Source: Diplocloster hominis (GTDB lineage Bacteria; Bacillota; Clostridia; Lachnospirales; Lachnospiraceae). Taken from it: a stretch of 64,000 nucleotides of DNA. This document shows positions 43,804-52,394 of the stretch, one piece after another. The notes under the pieces are model-generated. The model worked only from the letters and a program-made list of their open reading frames with translations. It did no database searches and was not told where the DNA came from. A program made the position numbers and the translations under genes. The number at the start of each line of letters is the position of its first letter. The stretch's first letter is position 1. The stretch is from the NCBI RefSeq assembly GCF_032380655.1, contig NZ_JAWDIY010000012.1:1-64000 (forward strand), given 5' to 3'.

Positions 43804-44964
43804 ATGAAAAGCAACCTATGGCTGGTTATCGCCGTATCAGCAGTGATTGCCGGCTTCAGCCTTCTGAGCCTGGTACGGCCTCCGGCTTATTATTCCGAAC
43901 ATGAACGACGCTTTCTGGCCCAGCAGCCGCAATGGAATAGGACAAATGTGCTCTCCGGAGACTTTGCAGGTGATTACGAGACCTATCTGTCCGATCAGTT
44001 TCCTTTCCGGGACACCTGGATCTCCTTGAGAACCACCGCGGAACGTGTTCTCGGAAAGAAAGAGAGCAACGGAGTATATCTGGCTGACGGCGGATATCTG
44101 ATCGAGCGGCATACCAGAGAAGATATCGATGAAACGATATTCCGGGAAAATATCGGGCGGACCACCCGTTTTGTAAAGCAGGCGGAGGAGATCACCGGAG
44201 AAGGAAAAGTAAAAATCATGCTGATCCCTTCCGCGGACAGTATCCTGACCGACCGGCTGCCCGCGTTCGCGGTGGGGCTGGATCAATCCGAATTATTAAG
44301 ACAGGTGCGTCAGGCGCTGCCGGATCAATATGTGGATGCGGAGTCAATCCTCCGGGAGCATAAGGAGGAGGAGATCTATTACCATACCGATCATCACTGG
44401 ACCACCCTGGGGGCCTGGTACGGCTATCAGGCATGGGCGCGGGAAGCAGGAGTTTCAGCCTGGGCAGCGCAGGACTGGTATGTGGAAGAACCAGACTATG
44501 ACTTTTACGGAACCGTATATTCCAAAGTCCATGTGAAGGTTCCGCCGGACAGGATACAGATCTATACCCCGGCGGAAGAAATGTCCTACCAGGTAAATTA
44601 TAACGATGGAGAGCGGATTACCGACAGCCTGTACGCGTACGATAAACTGAGTACCCGAGATGGCTACGAAGTGTTTTTGAATGGCAACCAGCCATTGGTG
44701 AAAATAACGCGGTGTGAGGACCGGGGGAATGGAGTGAAACCCGGCGGAACAGGAAATCTGCTGGTGATAAAAGACTCCTATGCCAACTGTATGATTCCCT
44801 TTCTGGTAAATCATTTCGACGAGACCCACATCATGGACCTGCGCTATCTGTGGCCCGACATACCGGCCTATATGCGGGCGAATCAAATCACGGACATTCT
44901 GATTCTGTACCAGACTATCCAATTCTCCAGCAGCAGCCTGTACAGGCTGGAACATGGAAAATAG
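43804..44964 (+). CDS. DHHW (AlgJ/AlgX-like) extracellular acyltransferase partner
   Basis: A 386-aa protein with an N-terminal membrane helix (about 5-22) and an extracellular SGNH-like domain. Key residues visible are PFRDTWISLRT, the YHTDHHWTTLGAWYGYQ block that names the family, and the serine motif VIKDSYANCMIPFL. It probably transfers the acyl group delivered by the MBOAT protein to a surface glycan. The ribosome site is AAAGGAG. Confidence 0.9.
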   Translation: MKSNLWLVIAVSAVIAGFSLLSLVRPPAYYSEHERRFLAQQPQWNRTNVLSGDFAGDYETYLSDQFPFRDTWISLRTTAERVLGKKESNGVYLADGGYLIERHTREDIDETIFRENIGRTTRFVKQAEEITGEGKVKIMLIPSADSILTDRLPAFAVGLDQSELLRQVRQALPDQYVDAESILREHKEEEIYYHTDHHWTTLGAWYGYQAWAREAGVSAWAAQDWYVEEPDYDFYGTVYSKVHVKVPPDRIQIYTPAEEMSYQVNYNDGERITDSLYAYDKLSTRDGYEVFLNGNQPLVKITRCEDRGNGVKPGGTGNLLVIKDSYANCMIPFLVNHFDETHIMDLRYLWPDIPAYMRANQITDILILYQTIQFSSSSLYRLEHGK

Positions 44965-45039
44965 CCGGGATTTATCCAGCCGGTATTTTTAAGGCTGCCG
45001 TTACCGGACAATCAGGCGACGGATTCCGGACAGAACAAC

Positions 45040-45068
45040 TTTACAACAGAATCATTACACACTATAAT
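45040..45068 (+). promoter_or_regulatory. promoter of the unknown gene at 45120
   Basis: TTTACA (45040-45045), a 17-bp spacer and TATAAT (45063-45068), about 45 bases before the ribosome site. Confidence 0.65.
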
Positions 45069-45119
45069 AGCAGAAGATTACATGATAAATAAGACCGTAC
45101 ACAAGAAAGAGAGGATTCC

Positions 45120-45563
45120 ATGAAATATTTCAAAGAGTGCCAATACATCTGGAAAAACTATGTACCAGCAAAAGGACAGTCTGCCGTTCTCCAGGGAGAG
45201 CTGCTGCGTCAGATTGAGAAGCTTCGATTTGAAGCACAGAACAACGGAAACATCAATTGGGATGAAGATTTTGAATATTTCTGCGATTTCCTGACCCGGG
45301 CGCTGTGTTCAAGTGACGCTCTGTCCAGGCAGGAAAAAGCGCAGGTGCAGGACGCGCTGCATAAAATGAAATCAGCGGGCCAGACTGCCTTGCGGTACAA
45401 CAACGGCCAGATCAGCGACGAGGAACTGGAAGCCAAATATCACGGCGAGCTGGCCTGCACCCAGGACGAGCTCTACGACCTGGTAAACGATGCGATCGGA
45501 GCCCTCTACATAAAATATCCGGCCCCGATCCCCTACAATCCGAACCCATCTGTCCGCCGTTAG
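45120..45563 (+). CDS. unrecognised 147-aa protein
   Basis: I do not recognise this protein. It is soluble and mainly helical, ends in a Pro-rich tail, and has no clear motif. It has its own promoter (45040-45068) and a GAGAGG site, so it is likely a real gene. It is followed after 62 bases by the deoxyinosine-glycosylase-like gene in the same direction. Confidence 0.6.
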   Translation: MKYFKECQYIWKNYVPAKGQSAVLQGELLRQIEKLRFEAQNNGNINWDEDFEYFCDFLTRALCSSDALSRQEKAQVQDALHKMKSAGQTALRYNNGQISDEELEAKYHGELACTQDELYDLVNDAIGALYIKYPAPIPYNPNPSVRR

Positions 45564-45625
45564 TGTAAACAGCCGTTCATGATAACTCAAAAATCACAAA
45601 TGGAAACAAATTTGAGGTCCTGACT

Positions 45626-46120
45626 ATGTCCGAATATATAACCCATGCCTTTTTGCCCATATATGACAGAGAATCCCGTATTTTAATACTGGGTACCATG
45701 CCTTCCCCGAAATCCCGTGAAAACGGCTTCTACTACGGACATCCGCGCAACCGTTTCTGGAAGGTGCTGTCAGATATCCTGTCCCAGCCCCTTCCGGAAA
45801 CGAATGAGGCCAAGATCTGCTTTCTGCATCAGAACCACATAGCGTTGTGGGATGTCCTGGCTTCCTGCGAGATCCACAGGGCCGACGACAGCAGTATACG
45901 CAACCCGGTCCCAAACGACCTGGCCCCAATCCTGGCAGCCGCCCCGATCCGTACCATTTTCACCACCGGAACCAAAGCCGCAGCCCTCTATAAACGCTAT
46001 TGCTATCCTCAGACCCTGATGCCGGCCGCTTTGCTGCCCTCCACAAGCCCGGCCAACTGCGCGGTATCTTACGAACAGTTAAAATCCGCCTATGCGGCAG
46101 TGGGGGAAGCCCTGCAATAA
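45626..46120 (+). CDS. DNA-deoxyinosine glycosylase (UDG superfamily, Mug-like)
   Basis: A 164-aa protein with the UDG-fold N-terminal motif LILGTMPSPKSRENGFYYGHPRNRFWKV and C-terminal motif LLPSTSPAN. Family 6 enzymes excise hypoxanthine (deaminated adenine) from DNA. The conserved Asn in HPRNRFW fits that group. GAGGTC precedes the start. With the UDG-like gene at 26309 it gives the window two deamination-repair glycosylases. Confidence 0.85.
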   Translation: MSEYITHAFLPIYDRESRILILGTMPSPKSRENGFYYGHPRNRFWKVLSDILSQPLPETNEAKICFLHQNHIALWDVLASCEIHRADDSSIRNPVPNDLAPILAAAPIRTIFTTGTKAAALYKRYCYPQTLMPAALLPSTSPANCAVSYEQLKSAYAAVGEALQ

Positions 46121-46122
46121 AA

Positions 46123-46155
46123 AGGGTTCCAGCGCCTCAGCGCTTGGAACCCTTA
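46123..46155. terminator. bidirectional terminator overlapping the end of ddl
   Basis: A 14-bp stem with one bulged base (AAGGGTTCCAGCGC with GCGCTTGGAACCCTT) lies between two convergent genes. A-rich and T-rich flanks suit both directions. The last codons and the stop of ddl form one arm. Confidence 0.8.
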
Positions 46156-47351
46156 CTTCCCCCGAGGGTAACCCCGGCCAGAAGATTCGTGTCGAAGGAA
46201 AAATGCAGTTCTTCACTTTCGCGTTCCCGCTTCAGGGCCAGCCGGATCATGCGGTCCAGAAGTTCGGAATAGGGTACGCCCAGCGGTTCCCAGAGATAGA
46301 ACGAGAGAGAACCCGGAATCGTGTTAATCTCATTTACATAGACCTGGTGGTTATCCTGATCGATCATGAAATCAATACGGGCGACTCCGCTGCAGCCCAG
46401 AGCCTGAAAGGTATCCACAGCCATGCTGCGGATCAGCTGCCGGACTTCTGCGCTGATCTCGGCGGGCAGTTTCCGCTTCAGGCTGGACATGCCGCCTTTC
46501 GCGCCGCCCGTGGAAGCGGTTTTCGATCCGGACTTGGAACCGCCTCCGGACATATATTTATCCTCATAACTTAAGATCTCATCGGAATTGACCGGCTCCT
46601 CACACTCAGAAGCCTCAGCCGATTCATAATCCCCTAAAACGGAGCAGTTGATCTCCTTCAGATTCGTGATGGCTTTTTCCACCAGAACCCTGGAGGAAAA
46701 TTCGAAAGCGTAATCCAGTGCGTCCAGTAACTCGTCGTGGTCGTGGGCGATCCGGATGCCGACACTGGAACCCAGATTGACAGGCTTGACGATCACCGGG
46801 TAGGAAAGGCGGGCTTCCACACGGGCCAGATGCTGCTCCGTATCCGCATTATATTCCCTGATATTCAGCACGACGCAGTCCAGTACCGGTATATCATGGT
46901 CTTTTAACACCGCTTTCATAACATATTTATCCATACCCACCGCGGAGGAGAGGACGTCACAGCCCACATACGGAACATTCAGAAAGTGAAGATAACCGGC
47001 CAGAGTGCCGTCCTCCACGTTCGTCCCGTGGACAGCGGGAAACGCCACATCTATATAATCGTACACGTTATTTCCGAACTTCTTCATCGGATATTTCATC
47101 AGGCACAGTTTATTCCCTTCTTTTACCGGGAGAACGCGCTGGCTCTTCTTCAGAAGTTCGGGAATGTTGCGGTATTCTTCGATCACTCCGGCGTATTCTC
47201 CGGTATACATCTGATTCTCTTTGGTAATGTAGAGGGGGACCACCTCGTATTTGTTCCGGTCGAAGGCATAACAGGCCTGAATTCCGGTGATCACGGAGAC
47301 TTCATGCTCCACGCTCATTCCGCCAAACATAACGCCAACTTTGATTTTCAT
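46137..47351 (-). CDS. ddl: D-alanine--D-alanine ligase
   Basis: Joins two D-alanines for peptidoglycan. The 404-aa protein shows the N-terminal FGGMSVEHEVSVITG, the ATP-grasp region VKPVNLGSSVGI, and the C-terminal FMIDQDNHQVYVNEINTIPG. Between the central and C-terminal parts it carries an insertion of about 55 residues (about 250-305) rich in Ser/Gly/Lys after an acidic stretch. This makes it longer than the typical 350 residues. The stop lies inside the terminator stem. It is 18 bases after murF, with AAGGAG. Confidence 0.95.
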   Translation of the reverse strand: MKIKVGVMFGGMSVEHEVSVITGIQACYAFDRNKYEVVPLYITKENQMYTGEYAGVIEEYRNIPELLKKSQRVLPVKEGNKLCLMKYPMKKFGNNVYDYIDVAFPAVHGTNVEDGTLAGYLHFLNVPYVGCDVLSSAVGMDKYVMKAVLKDHDIPVLDCVVLNIREYNADTEQHLARVEARLSYPVIVKPVNLGSSVGIRIAHDHDELLDALDYAFEFSSRVLVEKAITNLKEINCSVLGDYESAEASECEEPVNSDEILSYEDKYMSGGGSKSGSKTASTGGAKGGMSSLKRKLPAEISAEVRQLIRSMAVDTFQALGCSGVARIDFMIDQDNHQVYVNEINTIPGSLSFYLWEPLGVPYSELLDRMIRLALKRERESEELHFSFDTNLLAGVTLGGSKGSKR

Positions 47352-47369
47352 AACACTGACTCCTTTATT

Positions 47370-48932
47370 TTAATAATTATCCGGCAGGTCATTTTCCAAC
47401 AGGACCACCTTCATAACTCCGTGAGCGTTGATACCGTCCACCTTCTGTAACCCTTCCTGCAGATCATTGACTACATAGAACTGCTCCGCAGGATAATCCG
47501 CTTCCGCCAGACCATCCTGGATCGGCTTTGTCTGCTTGGGCCCCACCAGGATTACATAATCACAGACGGCTGCTGCCTGCTGCCCGAATGTTTTATTGCA
47601 TTGGTACTGCTGATCGCCCAGCTCCACCATTCCCGGCGTAACCAGGATCTTTACGCCATCGAACTGGTTCAGGGTATCTAAAGCTGCTTTGGCTCCGCTG
47701 GGATTCGAATTATAAGCGTCATCGATGATCAGTCTTGTGGGACCAGGAATCAGCTGTAACCGGTGAGGCACCCCGTCAAGCTTGCGGATCTGGGTTACAA
47801 TATCCTGCATGGGGACGCCCAGTTCCCAGGCCACCGCTATGGCGCCAGCGATATTTACTACATTATGGATACCGATCAGTTTGGTGGAGAATTCATACGT
47901 ATGCCCATCAGGAGCATCCAGCTTAAAGGAGGAACCCTTCCTGGAAACTGTAATATCATAGGGATGGAAATCGCAGTCGGGATTCCCGGCCCCGTAAGTG
48001 ACCACAGGTTTATCCAGCTGTTTCTGGCGGATATATTCATTGTCGTAATTCAGAAATACTTTTCCGGCAGGCGGGATCGAATCGGCCAGCTCAAATTTCG
48101 TTTTTATCACATTCTCAATCGAGAGAAAACTCTCCAGATGCTGCGGCCCGATGGAAGTAATCACACCATAATCCGGATGCACCAGATCACAGATCTCCTT
48201 GATTTCCCCGACGGTCTTGGCGCCCATCTCACAGACAAAGACCTCATGGGTAGCCTTTAGATGCTCCCTGACCGTCTTCACCACCCCCAGCGTTGTATTA
48301 AAATTACCAGGAGTAACCAGAACATTATATTTGGCAGATAACAATTTACCCAGATAAAACTTCACACTGGTTTTCCCGTAACTGCCGGTGACACCGATAA
48401 TGGTCAGATTAGGCATATCTTTCAGAATATCCTCGGCCTCCCGGATAAAGTGCCGGTTGACGGATTTCTCCACAGGCCGGTTGATCAGGTTGGCCAGGAG
48501 AATGAGAAAAGGAGCCAGGATACCAGCGGCGGGAAGCACCAGTAAAAAAGCCGGATGCAGGAACCGGTACAGCAAAATGCCGCCGCCGCACAAAACCAGG
48601 AACAAGATCCCGGAAGTCACGAACATGCGAATGACCCGTTTGGTATAAACCAAAGGCTTCTTCGCCTTTTTCGGGCGGTTCCCCACAAGGGTGAGCAGAT
48701 TACAAACGACAGCCAGTACCTGGCAGACCGGATGCGGGATCAGCAGCAGAACCATACTGACCAGCAGGGCCAGAACACGGCCGGTCATACTGCCCAGATG
48801 CTCCTTTAACCAGTGTACATGCGGCCCCGGCTTGTAGGAATTCAGCTGGAACATGTGCATGTGATAAATGGACAGCACCACAAAAGCAGCCGCAAAGGAA
48901 ACTGCATAGAGACCCAATATAAGATTATTCAT
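47370..48932 (-). CDS. murF: membrane-anchored MurF-like ligase (UDP-MurNAc-tripeptide:D-Ala-D-Ala ligase)
   Basis: A 520-aa protein with an N-terminal membrane region of about four helices (5-22, 52-66, 105-122 and 130-150) that standard MurF lacks. A full Mur ligase follows, with the ATP loop GVTGSYGKTS (180-189), the central domain and a C-terminal domain (DDAYNSNPSGAKAALD, the motif typical of MurF). It is between a hydrolase gene (3 bp away) and ddl, which makes its D-Ala-D-Ala substrate. Function as MurF is strongly supported. A role on another acceptor cannot be excluded. Confidence 0.88.
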   Translation of the reverse strand: MNNLILGLYAVSFAAAFVVLSIYHMHMFQLNSYKPGPHVHWLKEHLGSMTGRVLALLVSMVLLLIPHPVCQVLAVVCNLLTLVGNRPKKAKKPLVYTKRVIRMFVTSGILFLVLCGGGILLYRFLHPAFLLVLPAAGILAPFLILLANLINRPVEKSVNRHFIREAEDILKDMPNLTIIGVTGSYGKTSVKFYLGKLLSAKYNVLVTPGNFNTTLGVVKTVREHLKATHEVFVCEMGAKTVGEIKEICDLVHPDYGVITSIGPQHLESFLSIENVIKTKFELADSIPPAGKVFLNYDNEYIRQKQLDKPVVTYGAGNPDCDFHPYDITVSRKGSSFKLDAPDGHTYEFSTKLIGIHNVVNIAGAIAVAWELGVPMQDIVTQIRKLDGVPHRLQLIPGPTRLIIDDAYNSNPSGAKAALDTLNQFDGVKILVTPGMVELGDQQYQCNKTFGQQAAAVCDYVILVGPKQTKPIQDGLAEADYPAEQFYVVNDLQEGLQKVDGINAHGVMKVVLLENDLPDNY

Positions 48933-48935
48933 AGA

Positions 48936-49709
48936 TTACTCCTTAATATTCAAAAATGAACCGATCACTTTGTGAACCAGATAGCTGGATTCCAGGAAAG
49001 AGTAATGCCCGGCCCCTTTGACCGTCACCAGGCCGGCGCCCGGAATCAATTTTTCCATGAGCTGACCGTCGGTAAGCGGCGTAGCCGTATCCATTTCCCC
49101 CCATATCAGCAGGGTGGGAGAAGGAATCGAAGCAAGAAGCGGGGTCAGATCCTCGTTCACCACCTTAACCAGAACCTGCCGCATCAGCGGGGACGCCGCA
49201 TTATAATCCGCAGATCCGCTCTTGGCGCGCATCCTCTCCAGGGCATCGGGATAAAGTTTTTTCACGATACCAATATTCAATATCTTCTTTCCTAATTTAT
49301 ATATTCGTATTTTGCATTTTTGTTTCAAAGTTTTTTTCGGAAGAATCCCGGCGCTGTCGATCAAAATCAGCTTAGGAAACGTCACAGGCAGGTTCCTGCG
49401 CGTCACCATTTTGATAATCACCCTGCCCCCAAAGGAATGCCCGATCAGAATGACGGAACGGATTCCCATTTCCCGGATAAAGTCCAGTACAAAGTCCACA
49501 TAATGATCCACATCCCAGGCTGCCGGAGGTTCCGGTGTCTCCCCAAACCCAGGCATATCCAAAGCATAGACCCTGTAATGCGGCGCCAGATAAGCTGCCA
49601 TCTGATTGTGCAGAGTAAGATTCGAGCCCCATCCGTGCAGGATCAGGACGTCCTCCCCTTCACCGGTTACCATATAATTGGTGCGAATATTCTGAACCGT
49701 AATATTCAA
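48936..49709 (-). CDS. alpha/beta hydrolase
   Basis: A 257-aa hydrolase with the oxyanion region HGWGSNLTLH, nucleophile elbow GHSFGG, acid in WGEMDTATP and histidine in GAGHYSFLE. The proposed start is a TTG at 49709, eight bases after AAGGA. An in-frame ATG at 49718 directly abuts that site and is less likely. It is the first gene of an operon with murF and ddl, so a cell-wall role is plausible, but the substrate is unknown. Confidence 0.85.
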   Translation of the reverse strand: MNITVQNIRTNYMVTGEGEDVLILHGWGSNLTLHNQMAAYLAPHYRVYALDMPGFGETPEPPAAWDVDHYVDFVLDFIREMGIRSVILIGHSFGGRVIIKMVTRRNLPVTFPKLILIDSAGILPKKTLKQKCKIRIYKLGKKILNIGIVKKLYPDALERMRAKSGSADYNAASPLMRQVLVKVVNEDLTPLLASIPSPTLLIWGEMDTATPLTDGQLMEKLIPGAGLVTVKGAGHYSFLESSYLVHKVIGSFLNIKE

Positions 49710-49748
49710 TAAAATCATCCTTTAACATATAATAATAGAGATCATTTC

Positions 49749-49778
49749 ATTATAGTGCGAGACGAGCTCCTTTGTCAA
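49749..49778 (-). promoter_or_regulatory. promoter of the hydrolase-murF-ddl operon
   Basis: Minus-strand TTGACA (49773-49778), an 18-bp spacer and TATAAT (49749-49754), about 40 bases upstream of the start. Its -35 side adjoins the giant hairpin at 49834. Confidence 0.8.
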
Positions 49779-49833
49779 GAAAACTGAGGCGGGAATTCAG
49801 GGGGGGACCGCCGGGGGGGCCGCCGGGGGGGCC

Positions 49834-50114
49834 GGGGCTGCCGGGGCCGGGATGCGCAGGGATCGTCCGGCTGTGGGCTAAGTTTCCCCGCCCGTCCGCG
49901 CCGGATTACTTATGGCGGAAAAAAGCAACCTCATAAGCAGTTCCGGGAGCCTCTGAAAGCAGGGAAAATGCCGGCAGGGGGCCGTCATTTTCCCTTGAGT
50001 CTCCCTCCACTATTCGGCCATGCTTTTTTCCGCCATAAGTGATCCGGCACGGACGGGCGGGGAAACTTAGCCCGCAGCCGGACGATCCCTGCGCATCCCG
50101 GCCCCGGCAGCCCC
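49834..50114. repeat. giant imperfect palindrome with 94-bp arms
   Basis: Bases 49834-49927 pair with 50021-50114 over 94 positions with about three differences, two of which are G-U compatible in RNA read on the plus strand. The 93-base apical region contains its own hairpin (AGGGAAAATG at 49961-49970 with CATTTTCCCT at 49986-49995). Left flank 49801-49833 is nearly all G and C. No coding capacity is evident. Confidence 0.92.
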
Positions 50115-50468
50115 TACCCTGATTCCGGCCAGTGCGGAGCGGTTTAACGGCTATGCTATAATTAATTATACTTAGATCAGTACCAGGGCGCAGATGCAGC
50201 TGCTTAGCGGCGTAACGCTATGTTATGAATTATGGGGTGATTCAGCAGAAAGGGTATTCCCTTTGTATGATCAGGCATGTGGCCAATTAACAGGTTGAAT
50301 GGCATACGCAGAGATTATGAAGCAAAAATTATGAAGCAAAGATTATGAAGCAGAGATACCTAGAGATTATGAAATTGAGATACTAATCACGGCTGACTGC
50401 GGCCAACATATGTTAGAATATAAGATAATCAACCTGTCAGAACGTGCAAAAAGGCTTTTGGTAAAGCA
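50115..50468. other. non-coding gap between two giant hairpins
   Basis: Holds a 14-bp tandem repeat (ATTATGAAGCAAAG-like, three units at 50314-50355, with a further partial copy near 50373) and AT-rich promoter-like sequence at about 50153-50170. No gene is seen. Confidence 0.5.
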
Positions 50469-50748
50469 GGGAAGAGAGGGAACCTGCGGGGGCTTGGAAC
50501 CGGGCGGCTCATCTCGTGGGGCCAAATCACTTGAGGCCGGGCCTTAGAACGGCTTACGCAGGAGGCGGGAGAACCTCGCAGGGCCTGGAACACTGTCCGA
50601 GCCGTTTTTTGGGCGAGTTTGTTCCGGGCCCTGCCAATAAGAGGTTCTCCCGCCTTCGGAGTTAGCCGTTCTTAGGTCCGGTCGAAGTGATTTGGCCCCA
50701 CGAGATGAGCCGCCCGGTTCCAAGCCCCCGCAGGTTCTCTCTCTTCCC
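50469..50748. repeat. giant hairpin, family member 1
   Basis: Arms 50469-50591 and 50621-50748 pair for most of their length, with a 29-base loop (50592-50620). The outer 50 bp of stem are nearly perfect. The apex and inner stem share sequence blocks with the element at 51995-52347 (GAGCCGT and GGCGAGTTTG in the loop, CTTCGGAGTTA and TTCTTAG on the right arm, CTTGAGGCCGG on the left). The right arm ends about 95 bases before the promoter of the next gene. Confidence 0.92.
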
Positions 50749-50842
50749 GGCCCTAAGTCCCAAATCCCTATTTTTCAATTCCGCCGTAAAAGCAACAGCA
50801 GTAGGGTTAGGGAGTTTGGGTAAGGGGATAAAAATGTGCGCA

Positions 50843-50871
50843 TTGACAGGGGAAAACGAAAGGGTTATGAT
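50843..50871 (+). promoter_or_regulatory. promoter of the cysteine-synthase-like gene
   Basis: TTGACA (50843-50848), a 17-bp spacer and TATGAT (50866-50871). It places the transcript start near 50878 and so rules out the longer frame beginning at 50687. Confidence 0.75.
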
Positions 50872-50899
50872 GAAAAAAGTGAATTTAATAAGGAGCGTA

Positions 50900-51928
50900 A
50901 TGGAAATGGATTTGGAAAAAATGAAATTGTTTGATCGGATAGAACCGATGATCGGCAGGACGCCGTTGTTGGAGATTCAGTTTAAATTTAAGGGGACCAG
51001 GAGACGGATTTTTGCGAAAATGGAATCTTATAACCTCACCGGTAATATAAAGGACCGGGTGGCTTTTTATATAATGAAGAAAGCCTATCAGGAGGGGAGC
51101 ATTCATCCGGAGGATAAGATCGTGGAGGCGACCAGCGGGAATACTGGGATCGCTTTTTCTGCCCTGGGCAGTTATCTGGGGCATGAGGTGGTTATCTATA
51201 TGCCGGACTGGATGAGCAGTGAGCGTGTGAATCTGATGAAGAGCTATGGGGCCAATGTACGTCTGGTTTCCAGGGAAGAGGGCGGCTTCCTGGGTTCGAT
51301 CCGGATGACCGAGGAACTGGCGGAAAAAGGGAATGTATTCCTGCCCCGCCAATTCTCCAACGAGGACAATACAAAAGCACATTATGAGACAACCGGCCCG
51401 GAGATTGTAGCTCAGCTGGAAGAAATGGGACTAAAAGCGGACGGTTTTGTGGCCGGCGTGGGAACCGGCGGCACCGTTATGGGAGTGGGCCATGCACTCA
51501 AGGACAGGAATCCTTCCTGCAAAGCTTATCCCCTGGAGCCCCTGAACTCCCCCACGCTTTCCACCGGATATAAAGTCGGAAAACATAGAATCCAGGGAAT
51601 CTCAGATGAATTTATACCGGACCTGCTGAAACTACCGGCACTGGATGAGGTGGTCTCCGTAGACGACGGTGATTCCATCATTATGGCCAGAATGCTGTCC
51701 GAGCGGCTGGGCTTAGGCGTCGGCGTATCTTCAGGAGCGAACTTCATCGGCTGTGTAATGAAGCAGGAAGAGCTGGGGCAGGACAGCGTGTTTGTCACCA
51801 CCTTCGCAGACGACAATAAAAAATACCTCTCGACAGATTACTCCGAACCACAGGAAATGAAAGACACCTATATAACCAAAGAACTGGAGCTTCTAAGTGT
51901 GACAGCACATCCCTGTCCGGCCAGATAA
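50900..51928 (+). CDS. PLP-dependent cysteine synthase family protein
   Basis: A 342-aa fold-type II PLP enzyme. The PLP lysine is in LTGNIKDRVAFYI, the substrate loop is ATSGNTGIAFSA, and the phosphate-binding loop is GVGTGGTVMGVG. These are cysteine synthase (O-acetylserine thiol-lyase) hallmarks, though the lysine motif (GNIKDR instead of GSVKDR) and C-terminal region differ from classical CysK, so the true substrate may vary. The start is the ATG at 50900 or 50906, after AAGGAG and downstream of a good promoter. It lies between two giant hairpins. Confidence 0.82.
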   Translation: MEMDLEKMKLFDRIEPMIGRTPLLEIQFKFKGTRRRIFAKMESYNLTGNIKDRVAFYIMKKAYQEGSIHPEDKIVEATSGNTGIAFSALGSYLGHEVVIYMPDWMSSERVNLMKSYGANVRLVSREEGGFLGSIRMTEELAEKGNVFLPRQFSNEDNTKAHYETTGPEIVAQLEEMGLKADGFVAGVGTGGTVMGVGHALKDRNPSCKAYPLEPLNSPTLSTGYKVGKHRIQGISDEFIPDLLKLPALDEVVSVDDGDSIIMARMLSERLGLGVGVSSGANFIGCVMKQEELGQDSVFVTTFADDNKKYLSTDYSEPQEMKDTYITKELELLSVTAHPCPAR

Positions 51929-51994
51929 CAGATCCCATCCCTATCCATCAAGCTAAAAATCAGAGCACATGAGACTAAAACTCTCACCAAACAA

Positions 51995-52347
51995 GGAGCG
52001 GGCCGGGGCAGGAAGGGGCTTGCAGGGACGGACACAGCGGAAAAAGGGAACCGAATCCGGGGCGGTGGCCCAAACGTCACAGGCGGAAAATCGCTTGAGG
52101 CCGGATCTTAGAATGGGTTACGGAGAAGGGAACGGAACCTTGCAGGTTCGGGCCACTGTTTGAGCCGTATTTTGGCGAGTTTGGCCCGGACCTGCGAATA
52201 AAAGGTTCCGTTCCCTTCGGAGTTACCCATTCTTAGATCCGGCCGAAGCGATTTTCCGCCTGTGACGTTTGGGCCACCGCCCCGGATTCGGTTCCCTTTT
52301 TCCGCTGCGCCCGTCCCTGCAAGCCCCTTCCTGCCCCAGCCCGCTCC
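51995..52347. repeat. giant hairpin, family member 2
   Basis: Arms 51995-52154 and 52183-52347 pair with few mismatches, and the loop is 28 bases (52155-52182). It starts 66 bases after the cysteine-synthase-like stop and ends 47 bases before the MATE start, so it probably sits in the transcript. It shares the loop and several stem blocks with the element at 50469-50748. Where the stems differ, both sides differ (for example GGGAACGGAACC/GGTTCCGTTCCC here, GGCGGGAGAACC/GGTTCTCCCGCC there). Confidence 0.93.
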
Positions 52348-52394
52348 GCCCCTTAGCAGAATAAATAGCAGCAAACCCAAACAGGAGGATGACT

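Noticed and set aside
49801..49833. Separate G-rich quadruplex element
   Set aside because: Runs of G are present, but the stretch is the outer flank of the giant hairpin and base pairing explains it at least as well.
50687..50899. N-terminal extension of the cysteine-synthase-like protein
   Set aside because: These codons translate the right arm of the giant hairpin. A promoter at 50843-50871 and a ribosome site at 50890 place the true start at 50900 or 50906.
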